From NCBI GenBank assembly GCA_030040115.1, contig JASHUH010000362.1:1-5754 (forward strand): a stretch of DNA of 5,754 nucleotides, given 5' to 3'. The stretch is from Acidobacteriaceae bacterium (lineage in GTDB: Bacteria > Acidobacteriota > Terriglobia > Terriglobales > Acidobacteriaceae). Every line of letters starts with the position of its first letter. The stretch's first letter is position 1. The position numbers were made by a program, and so were the translations under genes. The notes under the pieces are model-generated. The model was not told where the DNA came from and did no database searches. It saw only the letters and a program-made list of their open reading frames with translations. Positions 1 through 5,698 of this stretch are shown in pieces.

Positions 1-178
1 GCAGCATGTCCTTGGTCATGCCGCGGAAGTCGCCTTGGGCGATGCGCGACTCAAATTCCGTGATGGAGCAATCTGCCATACAACTCCGCGAATTGGTGGT
101 TGCATGGCCGCGGGAGATGGCGAAAAGGCCCACCGCAGCGCCGGTGGAGGCGGATAGGAATTCGCGACGCGTTGTCAT
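1..178 (-). CDS. Tat-exported protein, N-terminal fragment (runs off left edge)
   Basis: The first 59 codons of a minus-strand gene cut by the window edge. The start ATG (176-178) has a GAGGAG Shine-Dalgarno at 187-192, 8 bases away. The protein begins MTTRREFLSASTGAAVGLF: a twin-arginine motif (R4-R5-E-F-L), a short hydrophobic stretch at about residues 12-22 and a possible signal-peptidase site after GHA (residue 26), so it is probably exported folded through the Tat system. The mature part seen (residues 27-59) ends in DFRGMTKDML. That ending recalls the N-terminus of secreted DSD1/D-threonine-aldolase-like PLP enzymes, where 'GMTK-x-x-LPTP' precedes the barrel; this is a memory-based guess, since the catalytic lysine would lie outside the window. 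Existence and Tat signal are well supported; the enzyme class is not. Confidence 0.8.
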   Translation of the reverse strand, partial: MTTRREFLSASTGAAVGLFAISRGHATTNSRSCMADCSITEFESRIAQGDFRGMTKDML

Positions 179-231
179 CTGGAGGTCTCCTCGGGTAAGA
201 GATTTCAAGAATGCAAGCCAGAAATGAGACC

Positions 232-240
232 GGGGGGGGG
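232..240. repeat. G9 homopolymer tract in the leader of the Tat-protein gene
   Basis: Nine consecutive G on the plus strand, read as C9 in the minus-strand transcript. It lies between the promoter at 279-307 and the ribosome binding site at 187-192, so length changes by slippage would alter the leader and not the reading frame. No coding sequence covers it. Confidence 0.7.
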
Positions 241-278
241 AACTCATTCCCGGTTACAGGTCCGCCACGAGTGCACCC

Positions 279-307
279 ATCGTATGACGCGCAGCGCTGC
301 TTGTCAA
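279..307 (-). promoter_or_regulatory. Sigma70-type promoter for the Tat-protein gene
   Basis: On the minus strand TTGACA (302-307, perfect -35) is followed after exactly 17 bases by TACGAT (279-284, 4 of 6 matches to the -10). Transcription would begin near 272, giving a leader of about 94 bases before the ATG at 178. The spacer contains the perfect 10-base palindrome GCAGCGCTGC at 291-300, a natural position for a repressor. The rest of the 179-418 gap shows no convincing gene on either strand; short open frames there lack ribosome binding sites. Confidence 0.65.
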
Positions 308-308
308 C

Positions 309-335
309 GGGCAAGGAGCGGGGCAAGGAGCGGGG
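309..335. repeat. Tandem 12-base direct repeat abutting the -35 box
   Basis: The unit GGGCAAGGAGCG is present 2.25 times in perfect register from 309 to 335. Read on the minus strand the units end one base upstream of the TTGACA box at 302-307. A period of 12 bases is close to one helical turn, so the copies would face roughly the same side of the DNA, as expected for activator sites; that role is inference. Confidence 0.6.
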
Positions 336-418
336 TTCGTGTCCTCGTCGGCTGCCTGCGCATCCTGACACAGGTGTAAAGCGGCATGAACCACGACGCG
401 GCGACAGGAGAAATGCAC

Positions 419-1102
419 CTACCCCATTGCGGAAAAGCTGCCGCGCCTGGTGATGATGCCTAGAAGTCTATTAACACCGGTGGTCGGACTGCCGAGAGCG
501 ATGTCTTGACGAAGGACTCTCCGGTCGCTTTGGGCAACCATCACGATTGATTTGAAGTCCGCTTCGAGGGTTTTGTGCTTTTCTTGTTTATTGTCCAACG
601 CGGGCGTTTCCTTCGGTTCTTGCCTGCGCCGGCTTCTTATTCTTTGTCCCTGCTCCCATACGGTCTCAGTGGGATTAACCCTTCCGATATATCCGCGACA
701 GCAGGTCCAGTAAACGTGCCAATCTGCTTCTTCCGGCGACAGCATTTTAAGAAACGCAAGGATCGAGCTGAGCGGCAGGTTGGTTTTATCACGCGGATAG
801 AGGACATACGGATCGGGGCTGCCATGCGGATCCTGCGCCACTCTCCTGAAGAAGGCGGTGATCTTCTCGTCGTGCTTGACGTTCATATCCGCGCACCAGT
901 AGTGCTGCGGAACGGAGGTGCGGGGAGGGTCCGAACCCTCTTCCTGCTGGAGTTGCCCTCCCATAAAGGCGGTGCTGAGACCGACCGAGGTGTCGCCCAG
1001 GGGCGCGAGCCAATGCATGGTGATTTTGTCCGGGATTTGAATGGCGGGGGCTTGCCCGTCAACGCGACCATGACCGATCAGGTACACCGTTTTGACGCTC
1101 AT
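419..1102 (-). CDS. Stv-like domain protein (putative adhesin Stv family), 227 aa
   Basis: The start ATG is fixed by AAGGAGG at 1111-1117, 8 bases upstream. The protein opens VYLIGHG (H11, G12), continues with IQIPDKITMHWLAPLG (21-36), has SVPQHYW (63-69), then TNLPLSSILAFL (107-118) and WHVYWTCCRG (128-137). This order (strand ending in GHG; 'xVPxxTxxHFYxPxG'; 'VPxY'; 'L-x-x-L'; 'HWxxCR') matches the Stv domain as I remember it; those proteins are annotated as putative adhesins with no proven activity. C135-R136-G137 together with H11-G12 also resembles the caspase-type His-Cys pair (HG and ACRG). Residues 151-227 form a basic, Lys/Arg-rich tail with no recognised domain. There is no signal peptide or membrane segment, so it is probably cytoplasmic. 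It is divergent from the deaminase-like gene at 1343. Family call moderate; function unknown. Confidence 0.72.
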   Translation of the reverse strand: MSVKTVYLIGHGRVDGQAPAIQIPDKITMHWLAPLGDTSVGLSTAFMGGQLQQEEGSDPPRTSVPQHYWCADMNVKHDEKITAFFRRVAQDPHGSPDPYVLYPRDKTNLPLSSILAFLKMLSPEEADWHVYWTCCRGYIGRVNPTETVWEQGQRIRSRRRQEPKETPALDNKQEKHKTLEADFKSIVMVAQSDRRVLRQDIALGSPTTGVNRLLGIITRRGSFSAMG

Positions 1103-1183
1103 GTTGGGTTCCTCCTTGTTTTCGCAGATCGGCGAATCGAGACCTGGGAGGAATTTTTCAGTTTGCGAGGGAAATGGTTTTTG

Positions 1184-1233
1184 TTTCCGGCAAAACTTCA
1201 GTTTCCGGAGCGGAGCAATGATAGCATTTCCGG
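1184..1233. repeat. Three short direct repeats TTTCCGG in the divergent control region
   Basis: TTTCCGG occurs at 1184-1190, 1202-1208 and 1227-1233, all in the same orientation. The last copy touches the candidate extended -10 of the Stv-like gene. A related longer match, TTCAGTTT followed by GCGAGG or CCGGAG, starts at 1157 and 1197. They may be protein-binding sites, but seven-base repeats can arise by chance. Confidence 0.35.
1218..1226 (-). promoter_or_regulatory. Candidate extended -10 promoter of the Stv-like gene
   Basis: On the minus strand TGC immediately precedes TATCAT (1218-1223, 5 of 6 matches to TATAAT), forming an extended -10 of the TGnTATAAT type. No good -35 lies 16-18 bases upstream, which is tolerated for extended -10 promoters. 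Transcription would start near 1211 with a leader of about 108 bases. Confidence 0.4.
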
Positions 1234-1292
1234 GACGAGAAAAGGCTCATCCTCGGATGGGGGCAAGCGGGAAGGATTTTCAAAGCTCGGGA

Positions 1293-1320
1293 CCGCTCAA
1301 GATAGCTCGACAATGAGCGG
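1293..1320. promoter_or_regulatory. Operator-like inverted repeat upstream of the deaminase-like gene
   Basis: CCGCTCA (1293-1299) and TGAGCGG (1314-1320) form a perfect 7-base inverted repeat around a 14-base centre, so the half-sites are 21 bases apart, two helical turns. The right arm ends just before the ribosome binding site (1327-1335) of the gene at 1343. A dimeric regulator site or an RNA hairpin beside the ribosome binding site are both possible. No strong plus-strand -35/-10 pair was found in 1103-1342. Confidence 0.4.
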
Positions 1321-1342
1321 CTAATGAAAGGGGGGAATCAAG

Positions 1343-2071
1343 ATGTCGTCTCCTAACCTGGCTCTGACTCTGGTTTCTGCCGGCATGCGAAAAGAGATGC
1401 TGGAGCCGGCAACTCAATACGCGCCGCACACGGCGCTGACGCTCAATGAGTTGCGCAATGGTTGTGGCGTGCAATTCGAGGACTACGACATGAACGGAGA
1501 GCAAAGCGCGACGACGGCAGTGATGCTCCCCAACATGACCGATCGAAAATTCAAGACCACAAACTTGATGCATTCCGAAATGGTCGCGATCAATTGGATG
1601 ATCGGCAAGGATCACTGGACCGTCTCCGGAGACGGCCGCGTGGTGTGGGCGGACGGGAAGGCGATTACTCGCGATCAATTTAAGACAGCCCAGCCGCATT
1701 GCGGCTTCTGCACGGTCTTTCTCATTGCGGCGGGTCTTCCCGTCACCAAACCGACGCGCGGCAATTTTCAGGTGGCGGCCCGTCTTGCCTACCAGTTGCT
1801 GGTGGAACTCGAGGTGAGCGCACCTCTTCTGGCGCGGATGGCCGGCGGCTTCGCCGTGCTCAAGTGCTTGTTGAATGGGCTGAAGGGGGATCCCGGATGG
1901 GTGTTGCGCGTCGGCGGCCAGTGCTACGACGATAACGGACTGGCGCGGGTCCCGTTTGGGGTGACCATCGTCGACTGGTCCACGCTGGAAAATGAGCCCA
2001 AGCGGGACACCATCTACCAGCTCTGGAAGGTGGTGTACTGGCAGATTCTGGAGACCAATCGAGGAAAATGA
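1343..2071 (+). CDS. Cytidine-deaminase-like zinc protein, 242 aa
   Basis: AAAGGGGGG at 1327-1335 lies 7 bases before the ATG. The central motifs are M76-H77-S78-E79-M80 and P118-H119-C120-G121-F122-C123, separated by about 40 residues. This is the HxE...CxxC signature of the cytidine deaminase superfamily: H77, C120 and C123 would bind zinc and E79 would shuttle the proton. The usual PCxxC appears here as P-H-C-x-x-C. Residues 29-62 can form the preceding strand pair, and 124-242 add a helical stretch (146-182) and a C-terminal part (GWVLRVGGQCYDDNG, 185-199) that I do not recognise. There is no signal peptide or membrane helix. It does not look like housekeeping CDA, dCMP, guanine or tRNA-adenosine deaminase; divergent free-standing relatives of polymorphic-toxin deaminases are the nearest thought. 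Substrate unknown (free nucleotide, DNA, RNA or other). It is divergent from the Stv-like gene. Confidence 0.78.
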   Translation: MSSPNLALTLVSAGMRKEMLEPATQYAPHTALTLNELRNGCGVQFEDYDMNGEQSATTAVMLPNMTDRKFKTTNLMHSEMVAINWMIGKDHWTVSGDGRVVWADGKAITRDQFKTAQPHCGFCTVFLIAAGLPVTKPTRGNFQVAARLAYQLLVELEVSAPLLARMAGGFAVLKCLLNGLKGDPGWVLRVGGQCYDDNGLARVPFGVTIVDWSTLENEPKRDTIYQLWKVVYWQILETNRGK

Positions 2072-2099
2072 CGCGCGCGGATCGTATTGGCTGCGCGGA

Positions 2100-2135
2100 G
2101 GGAAGGCATGGTTTCCCAAGTCCCAAAAGCGGGAC
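2100..2135 (+). other. Two small adjacent hairpins after the deaminase-like gene
   Basis: GGGAA (2100-2104) pairs with TTCCC (2113-2117), and GTCCC (2120-2124) pairs with GGGAC (2131-2135) around AAAAGC. They start 29 bases past the stop codon. Neither is followed by a T-run, so they are at best 3'-end structure, not a clear intrinsic terminator. Nothing else was found in 2072-2199. Confidence 0.3.
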
Positions 2136-2199
2136 CAGGCGCGCCCGGATTCCGTGGTGAGAGTTACTTATCCCGGGGGCCCAAAAAACGCGTCTTACA

Positions 2200-2227
2200 C
2201 CCCAGCGAGCGCAATCACTCGCTGGGG
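2200..2227 (-). terminator. Hairpin terminator behind metK, possibly bidirectional
   Basis: CCCCAGCGAG (2200-2209) and CTCGCTGGGG (2218-2227) form a perfect 10-bp GC-rich stem with an 8-base loop, 22 bases past the metK stop. In the minus direction the stem is followed, after about ten bases, by six T, which suits metK although the gap is long. In the plus direction there is no T-run, but the stem sits between convergent gene ends and could serve both. Confidence 0.6.
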
Positions 2228-2249
2228 ACACCGGAATTCATCGGTGGAG

Positions 2250-3413
2250 TTATTTGACTGCGGTTGTCGCTTCGGCCTGTTCGGCTAATTTACCGGCCTT
2301 ATCGGTTGCCTCCCAGGTAAATGACGGCTCAGTGCGGCCGAAGTGGCCGTAAGCCGCGGTCTGCTGGTAGATGGGCCGGCGCAGATCCAGACTCTCGATG
2401 ATGCTTTTGGGCGTAAGGGCAAAGTTCCTGCGGATGAGATCGGTGAGCTGGACGGCGCTTAGCTTTCCCGTGCCAAAGGTCTCAACGAGGACGCTGACGG
2501 GATCCGCCACACCGATAGCGTAGGCAAGCTGAACCTCAGCCTTTTCCGCCAAGCCGGCGGCTACGATGTTCTTGGCAATGTGACGCGCCATGTAGGCGGC
2601 GGAGCGATCGACCTTGGTTGGATCTTTGCCCGAGAAGGCGCCACCGCCGTGGCGGCCCATGCCGCCGTAGCTGTCGACGATGATTTTGCGGCCGGTAAGA
2701 CCGGTGTCGCCCATGGGACCGCCAATGACGAAGCGGCCGGTGGGATTGATGTGGTACTTGGTGTGCTCGTCGAGCCACTTGGCGGGGAGAACCGCCTGAA
2801 TGACGTGCTTGAGGATGTCGGCGTGAAGTTCGTCGTTAGAGACGCTCTCAGCGTGCTGCGTGGAGATGACCACGGCGTCGATGCGGGCGGGCTTGCCTTG
2901 CTCGTCGTATTCGACCGTGACCTGGCTTTTGCCGTCAGGGCGCAGATAGGATAACTTGCCCGTCTTGCGCACATGGGTGAGCTGGCGAGTAAGCTTGTGG
3001 GCCAGCGAGATGGGCGCGGGCATCAGCTCGGGGGTCTCATTGGAGGCGTAGCCGAACATCATACCCTGGTCGCCGGCGCCGCCGGTGTCGACGCCCTGGG
3101 CGATATCGCCGGATTGCTTGTTGATGGAAGAGATCACGGCGCAGGTATTGGCGTCGAAACCATAAAGCGCGTTGTCGTAGCCGATGGAGGCGACCACGCC
3201 GCGAACGAGGGTTTGAAAATCGACGTAGGCTTTGGTGGTGATCTCACCGGCGATGACCACCAGGCCGGTGGCGGTGAGGGTTTCCGCGGCGACGCGGCTA
3301 TAGGGATCCTGCTCCAGGCAGGCGTCGAGAATAGCGTCGGAAACCTGGTCGGCGATTTTGTCAGGATGGCCTTCCGTCACTGACTCGGAAGTAAATAAGA
3401 AGCGGTCGCTCAA
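2250..3413 (-). CDS. metK: S-adenosylmethionine synthetase (methionine adenosyltransferase)
   Basis: A cytosolic enzyme that makes S-adenosylmethionine from methionine and ATP, releasing phosphate and pyrophosphate; it supplies the cell's methyl donor. The 387-residue length matches the family (E. coli 384). Family landmarks are intact: [20 protein letters not shown] from residue 10 with the catalytic HPDK (16-19), GAGDQG (112-117), TGRFVIGGP (225-233) and the phosphate-binding GGGAFSGKD (256-264) followed by K267 and D269-R270. The C-terminus after about 375 is a short Ala/Glu-rich tail. The start codon is TTG (3411-3413), supported by AAGGAG at 3422-3427, eight bases away, and by the usual spacing from the start to the E-S-V-T-E-G-H-P motif. 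It lies downstream of the RodZ-like gene on the same strand across 346 non-coding bases. Confidence 0.98.
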   Translation of the reverse strand: MSDRFLFTSESVTEGHPDKIADQVSDAILDACLEQDPYSRVAAETLTATGLVVIAGEITTKAYVDFQTLVRGVVASIGYDNALYGFDANTCAVISSINKQSGDIAQGVDTGGAGDQGMMFGYASNETPELMPAPISLAHKLTRQLTHVRKTGKLSYLRPDGKSQVTVEYDEQGKPARIDAVVISTQHAESVSNDELHADILKHVIQAVLPAKWLDEHTKYHINPTGRFVIGGPMGDTGLTGRKIIVDSYGGMGRHGGGAFSGKDPTKVDRSAAYMARHIAKNIVAAGLAEKAEVQLAYAIGVADPVSVLVETFGTGKLSAVQLTDLIRRNFALTPKSIIESLDLRRPIYQQTAAYGHFGRTEPSFTWEATDKAGKLAEQAEATTAVK

Positions 3414-3421
3414 TGTTGAAA

Positions 3422-3427
3422 CTCCTT
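3422..3427 (-). promoter_or_regulatory. Ribosome binding site that fixes the TTG start of metK
   Basis: AAGGAG on the minus strand, with eight bases to TTG (3411-3413), the same spacing used by its neighbours. No in-frame ATG near this place gives a full-length protein, so TTG is the start best supported. Confidence 0.75.
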
Positions 3428-3463
3428 CGCGTTGCGGGATGAAAGTACCGGGGGACGTCTGCG

Positions 3464-3554
3464 CGGTCGGAGCGCGCTTGGAGGAAGCCCATGGCAGGGT
3501 TGCGAAACCCCTGCTCCAAAAACCCGCTGGCTGCCGGCCGGCTCCGATCGACCG
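3464..3554 (-). promoter_or_regulatory. Structured 5' leader of metK, class unknown
   Basis: In the metK leader GCTCCGA/TCGGAGC arms at 3541-3547 and 3467-3473 form a perfect 7-bp long-range stem, extendable by three pairs (3552-3554 with 3464-3466) across a 4-base bulge. Inside it lies a second hairpin, 3494-3501 with 3506-3514: 8 bp with one bulged base and a four-base loop. A GC palindrome GCCGGCCGGC sits at 3533-3542. The stem closes about 40 bases before the ribosome binding site. It does not match the SAM-I, SAM-II or SAH riboswitch consensus as I remember them, and there is no T-run for an attenuator. Whether it senses anything is unknown; GC-rich DNA forms such stems easily. Confidence 0.35.
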
Positions 3555-3577
3555 GCGAGGGCAGGGACAAGCCTTTG

Positions 3578-3607
3578 GCTATATCTTTCTCATGGTAACC
3601 GGGTCAG
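3578..3607 (-). promoter_or_regulatory. Candidate promoter for metK
   Basis: On the minus strand CTGACC (3602-3607, 4 of 6) and TATAGC (3578-3583, 4 of 6) are spaced by 18 bases. Transcription would begin near 3571, giving a leader of about 158 bases that contains the whole stem structure at 3464-3554. A small hairpin, GTTCG-CAG-CGAAC (3623-3635), lies just upstream of the -35. The remaining sequence 3636-3759 shows no gene or clear terminator. Confidence 0.4.
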
Positions 3608-3759
3608 CCACAGGGAGCAACGGTTCGCAGCGAACGGGAGGAAATCGCCATCCAAATGGGGCAATCGGCGTTTGACGCGCAGGCGCTGGAGACATGACGC
3701 TTGGGCTCCGGGCGTGGCGGGAGGGGTATCCGGGCCGGGTTGAGCGGGCGATGCGGCGG

Positions 3760-4284
3760 TCAGCTTTGTATTCGGGAAACCATGTGGGAAAGCATGGCGT
3801 GGACGGAAGTCCAGCCCGCGTGGACGGTCGACGAGATATGGCGCCAGGGCAAAACGTTGGGCCACCATCCGGCGCGGAAACCGAAATAACGCACGGTGAG
3901 AAATGCCCCGGTGGCGACGACCACAACCAGCAGGAGCGCACCCACCCAGCGGACGCGAACCTCGACGGCATCGTGGTGGAGGATCCGGGCTCTGCCGACG
4001 TTGGAGGCAAAAGTGGTCCAGCCGCGTTCGTCCTCGATCGTTTCTCCCGAGGCCCGGGAAGCCTTGAGAAAGCGTTCCGTCCAGTCGCGCTCATCGAGGC
4101 CGATGACGCCCGCGTAGCCGCGCACAATACCCTTGCTGAGGATGCCGCCGGGCAGAAGACGGAAACGATTCTGCTCCAGCGCGATCAGATGGCGCTGACT
4201 GATCTTGGTGACCGCCGCAATTTGTTCAAGCGCAATGCCGCGGGCTAACCGCTCCATGCGCAGGTCTTCACCAAAGCTACTCAT
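3760..4284 (-). CDS. RodZ-like helix-turn-helix membrane protein, 174 aa
   Basis: Residues 4-65 (FGEDLRMERLARGIALEQIA... then RHLIALEQNRF, LLPGGILSKGIVRGYAGVIGLD) form the helix-turn-helix domain typical of RodZ N-termini, which in well-studied bacteria binds MreB instead of DNA. A linker (about 66-110) is followed by one transmembrane helix at 112-132 (VRWVGALLLVVVVATGAFLT), giving a cytoplasmic N-terminus. Only about 40 residues follow the helix, with many Trp and His, so the usual C-terminal periplasmic RodZ domain is absent; E. coli RodZ is about twice as long. No Shine-Dalgarno is evident before ATG 4284; an internal ATG at 4257 exists, but using it would remove the beginning of the first helix, so 4284 is preferred. 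A good promoter is at 4339-4367. It could act in cell shape or as a membrane-bound regulator. Confidence 0.85.
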   Translation of the reverse strand: MSSFGEDLRMERLARGIALEQIAAVTKISQRHLIALEQNRFRLLPGGILSKGIVRGYAGVIGLDERDWTERFLKASRASGETIEDERGWTTFASNVGRARILHHDAVEVRVRWVGALLLVVVVATGAFLTVRYFGFRAGWWPNVLPWRHISSTVHAGWTSVHAMLSHMVSRIQS

Positions 4285-4299
4285 CGGCGACCGAGCTAC

Positions 4300-4309
4300 G
4301 GTAATTACC
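4300..4309. promoter_or_regulatory. Palindrome GGTAATTACC in the leader of the RodZ-like gene
   Basis: A perfect 10-base palindrome located 15 bases before the start codon and downstream of the -10 of the promoter at 4339-4367. It is AT-centred within a GC-rich region and is an operator-like candidate, for example for autoregulation. Function inferred only from position and symmetry. Confidence 0.35.
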
Positions 4310-4338
4310 CTAAAGTACCCATCGGGGTGGTGTCTTTC

Positions 4339-4367
4339 ACAATAAACCGGAACCGCATTCCCGTCAA
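4339..4367 (-). promoter_or_regulatory. Sigma70-type promoter of the RodZ-like gene
   Basis: On the minus strand TTGACG (4362-4367, 5 of 6) and TATTGT (4339-4344, 4 of 6) are separated by exactly 17 bases. Transcription would start near 4332, about 48 bases before the ATG. The A/T-rich stretch just upstream (4366-4380) could act as an UP-like element. Confidence 0.6.
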
Positions 4368-4594
4368 AATGATTTTAACTCCCGTTTCCCTTTTTGATTC
4401 AAGGGGCTGCCTCGCTTTCCCGTATCTGATTTTGTTACCCTGAAACGGAGGCCAGCGAACCAGTCAGACCCGGTGAGGGCGTTACTTCCGCTGTGAGAAT
4501 GCTTGGGGAAAACGGGGCCCGGTGGTGAAAACGGCACGCTTGACGGGCCAATCGGGTGCGATGACAGAACGGCGCCGCGCCGGAGGCGGGAGAA

Positions 4595-5698
4595 ATGAAC
4601 AAGCTGATTTTCGCCAATCTGCTGCACCGTCCGCTGCGCTCGATGATCAGCATCGTCGCGGTCGCGATTGAAGTGATCATGATTCTGTCGATCGTGGCCA
4701 TCTTCATGGGCATGGTCAACGATCAGCGCCAGCGCACCAACGGTATCGGCGCCGATCTGATGATGCTGCCATCGGGCGCCAGCCTGATCAGCGGGCTCAG
4801 CTCGGCATCGATGCCGGTCAACGACGCCATCGCGCTGCGTCGGCTGCCTCATGTCACCATCGTCTCGCCCGCCATTCAACAAACCGTCACTTCGAGCACC
4901 TCGGTATCGGTGATCTACGGCATCGATTTCCCCACCTTCAACGCCATGCGGCCCTTCACCTTTGTCTCCGGCGGGCCGTTCAAAAGCCCGGACGACGCCA
5001 TCGTCGACACCATCTGGGCTGACGGACATCACCTTCAAGTGGGCAGTGCGATTGAAGTTCTGGGGCACACTTTTCATGTTTCCGGCATTGTCGAACCGGG
5101 CAAGGGCGGGCGCGTGATGACGCCTCTGACCACCTTGGGCGAGCTCATGGGCGCCGGGAACAGGGCGTCGGTCTTCTACATCAAGTGTGACACTCCATCA
5201 AACGAGCACCTGGTGACGCACGAGATCCTGGCCACACCGGGGCTGGAAAGAAACGAAGTGGTCACGCTCAACGATCTCCTCAGCCAGATGACGCCCGCTC
5301 ACCTGCCCGGATTTAACATTGCCATTCGTGCAGTGACGGGGATTGCCGTGGTGGTCGGATTCCTGGTGATTTTCCAGGCCATGTACACCGCGGTGCTGGA
5401 GCGCACACGGGAGATCGGGATTTTGAAGTCGATGGGCGCGTCGAAGGCGGACATTGTGAGCGTGGTGCTGCGTGAGTGCGGGGTGCTGGCCGTGATCGGC
5501 GTGCTAGCGGGCATTGCGGGCACCTATGGTGTACGCGAGCTGATGGCGCACTTATTTCCGACGACGCCGTTTCAGATTACCGCGGGCTGGATAGCGCGAG
5601 GCGCGATTATTGCGTTTGTCGGCTCCCTGTGCGGGGCGGTGTATCCGGCGTGGATGGCGGCGCGGAAAGATCCGATTGACGCGCTGGCGTATGAATAA
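4595..5698 (+). CDS. ABC transporter permease, MacB/FtsX type
   Basis: A 367-residue inner-membrane permease with the classic layout: a short cytoplasmic N-terminus (MNKLIFANLLHRPLRS), TM1 at about 17-40, a periplasmic MacB-PCD-like domain at about 41-240, then an FtsX domain with TM2 (243-265), TM3 (293-313) and TM4 (332-352). The cytoplasmic loop ERTREIGILKSMGAS (269-283), which couples to the ATPase, and the terminal YPAWMAARKDPIDALAYE (350-367) are hallmarks of the family. GGAGG at 4582-4586 lies 8 bases before ATG. Such permeases work with a LolD/MacB-like ATPase and often a membrane-fusion protein, exporting lipoproteins, peptides or drugs or transmitting force; the substrate cannot be read here. 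No partner gene is in the window; the 56 bases after the stop show no start, so the ATPase may follow further right. No convincing plus-strand promoter was found in 4368-4594. Confidence 0.93.
   Translation: MNKLIFANLLHRPLRSMISIVAVAIEVIMILSIVAIFMGMVNDQRQRTNGIGADLMMLPSGASLISGLSSASMPVNDAIALRRLPHVTIVSPAIQQTVTSSTSVSVIYGIDFPTFNAMRPFTFVSGGPFKSPDDAIVDTIWADGHHLQVGSAIEVLGHTFHVSGIVEPGKGGRVMTPLTTLGELMGAGNRASVFYIKCDTPSNEHLVTHEILATPGLERNEVVTLNDLLSQMTPAHLPGFNIAIRAVTGIAVVVGFLVIFQAMYTAVLERTREIGILKSMGASKADIVSVVLRECGVLAVIGVLAGIAGTYGVRELMAHLFPTTPFQITAGWIARGAIIAFVGSLCGAVYPAWMAARKDPIDALAYE

Noticed and set aside
575..1324. 249-codon open frame on the plus strand
   Set aside because: It lies antisense to most of the Stv-like gene and runs into the control region, has no ribosome binding site at its start, and its product shows no family motifs, while the opposite strand has both.
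1280..2119. 279-codon open frame on the minus strand
   Set aside because: Antisense shadow of the deaminase-like gene. Its product is rich in His, Arg and Gln as expected from reading a GC-rich gene backwards, with no recognised motif.
2580..3383. Two plus-strand open frames of 124 and 136 codons opposite metK
   Set aside because: Shadows of a certain metK gene; Gly/Val/Ala/Asp-rich low-information products without start signals.
3414..3571. Known SAM or SAH riboswitch before metK
   Set aside because: The conserved core sequences of SAM-I, SAM-II and SAH elements as I know them were not found; only unclassified stems are present.
3694..4248. 184-codon plus-strand open frame
   Set aside because: Antisense to the RodZ-like gene, which has helix-turn-helix and membrane segments; the plus-strand product has neither.
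4540..4568. Plus-strand promoter for the permease, TTGACG followed after 17 bases by GACAGA
   Set aside because: The -35 is good, but the -10 matches at only 2 of 6 positions, and shifting by one base does not help.
4364..5077. 237-codon minus-strand open frame
   Set aside because: Antisense to the permease N-terminal half, and it overlaps the promoter of the RodZ-like gene; composition typical of a shadow.
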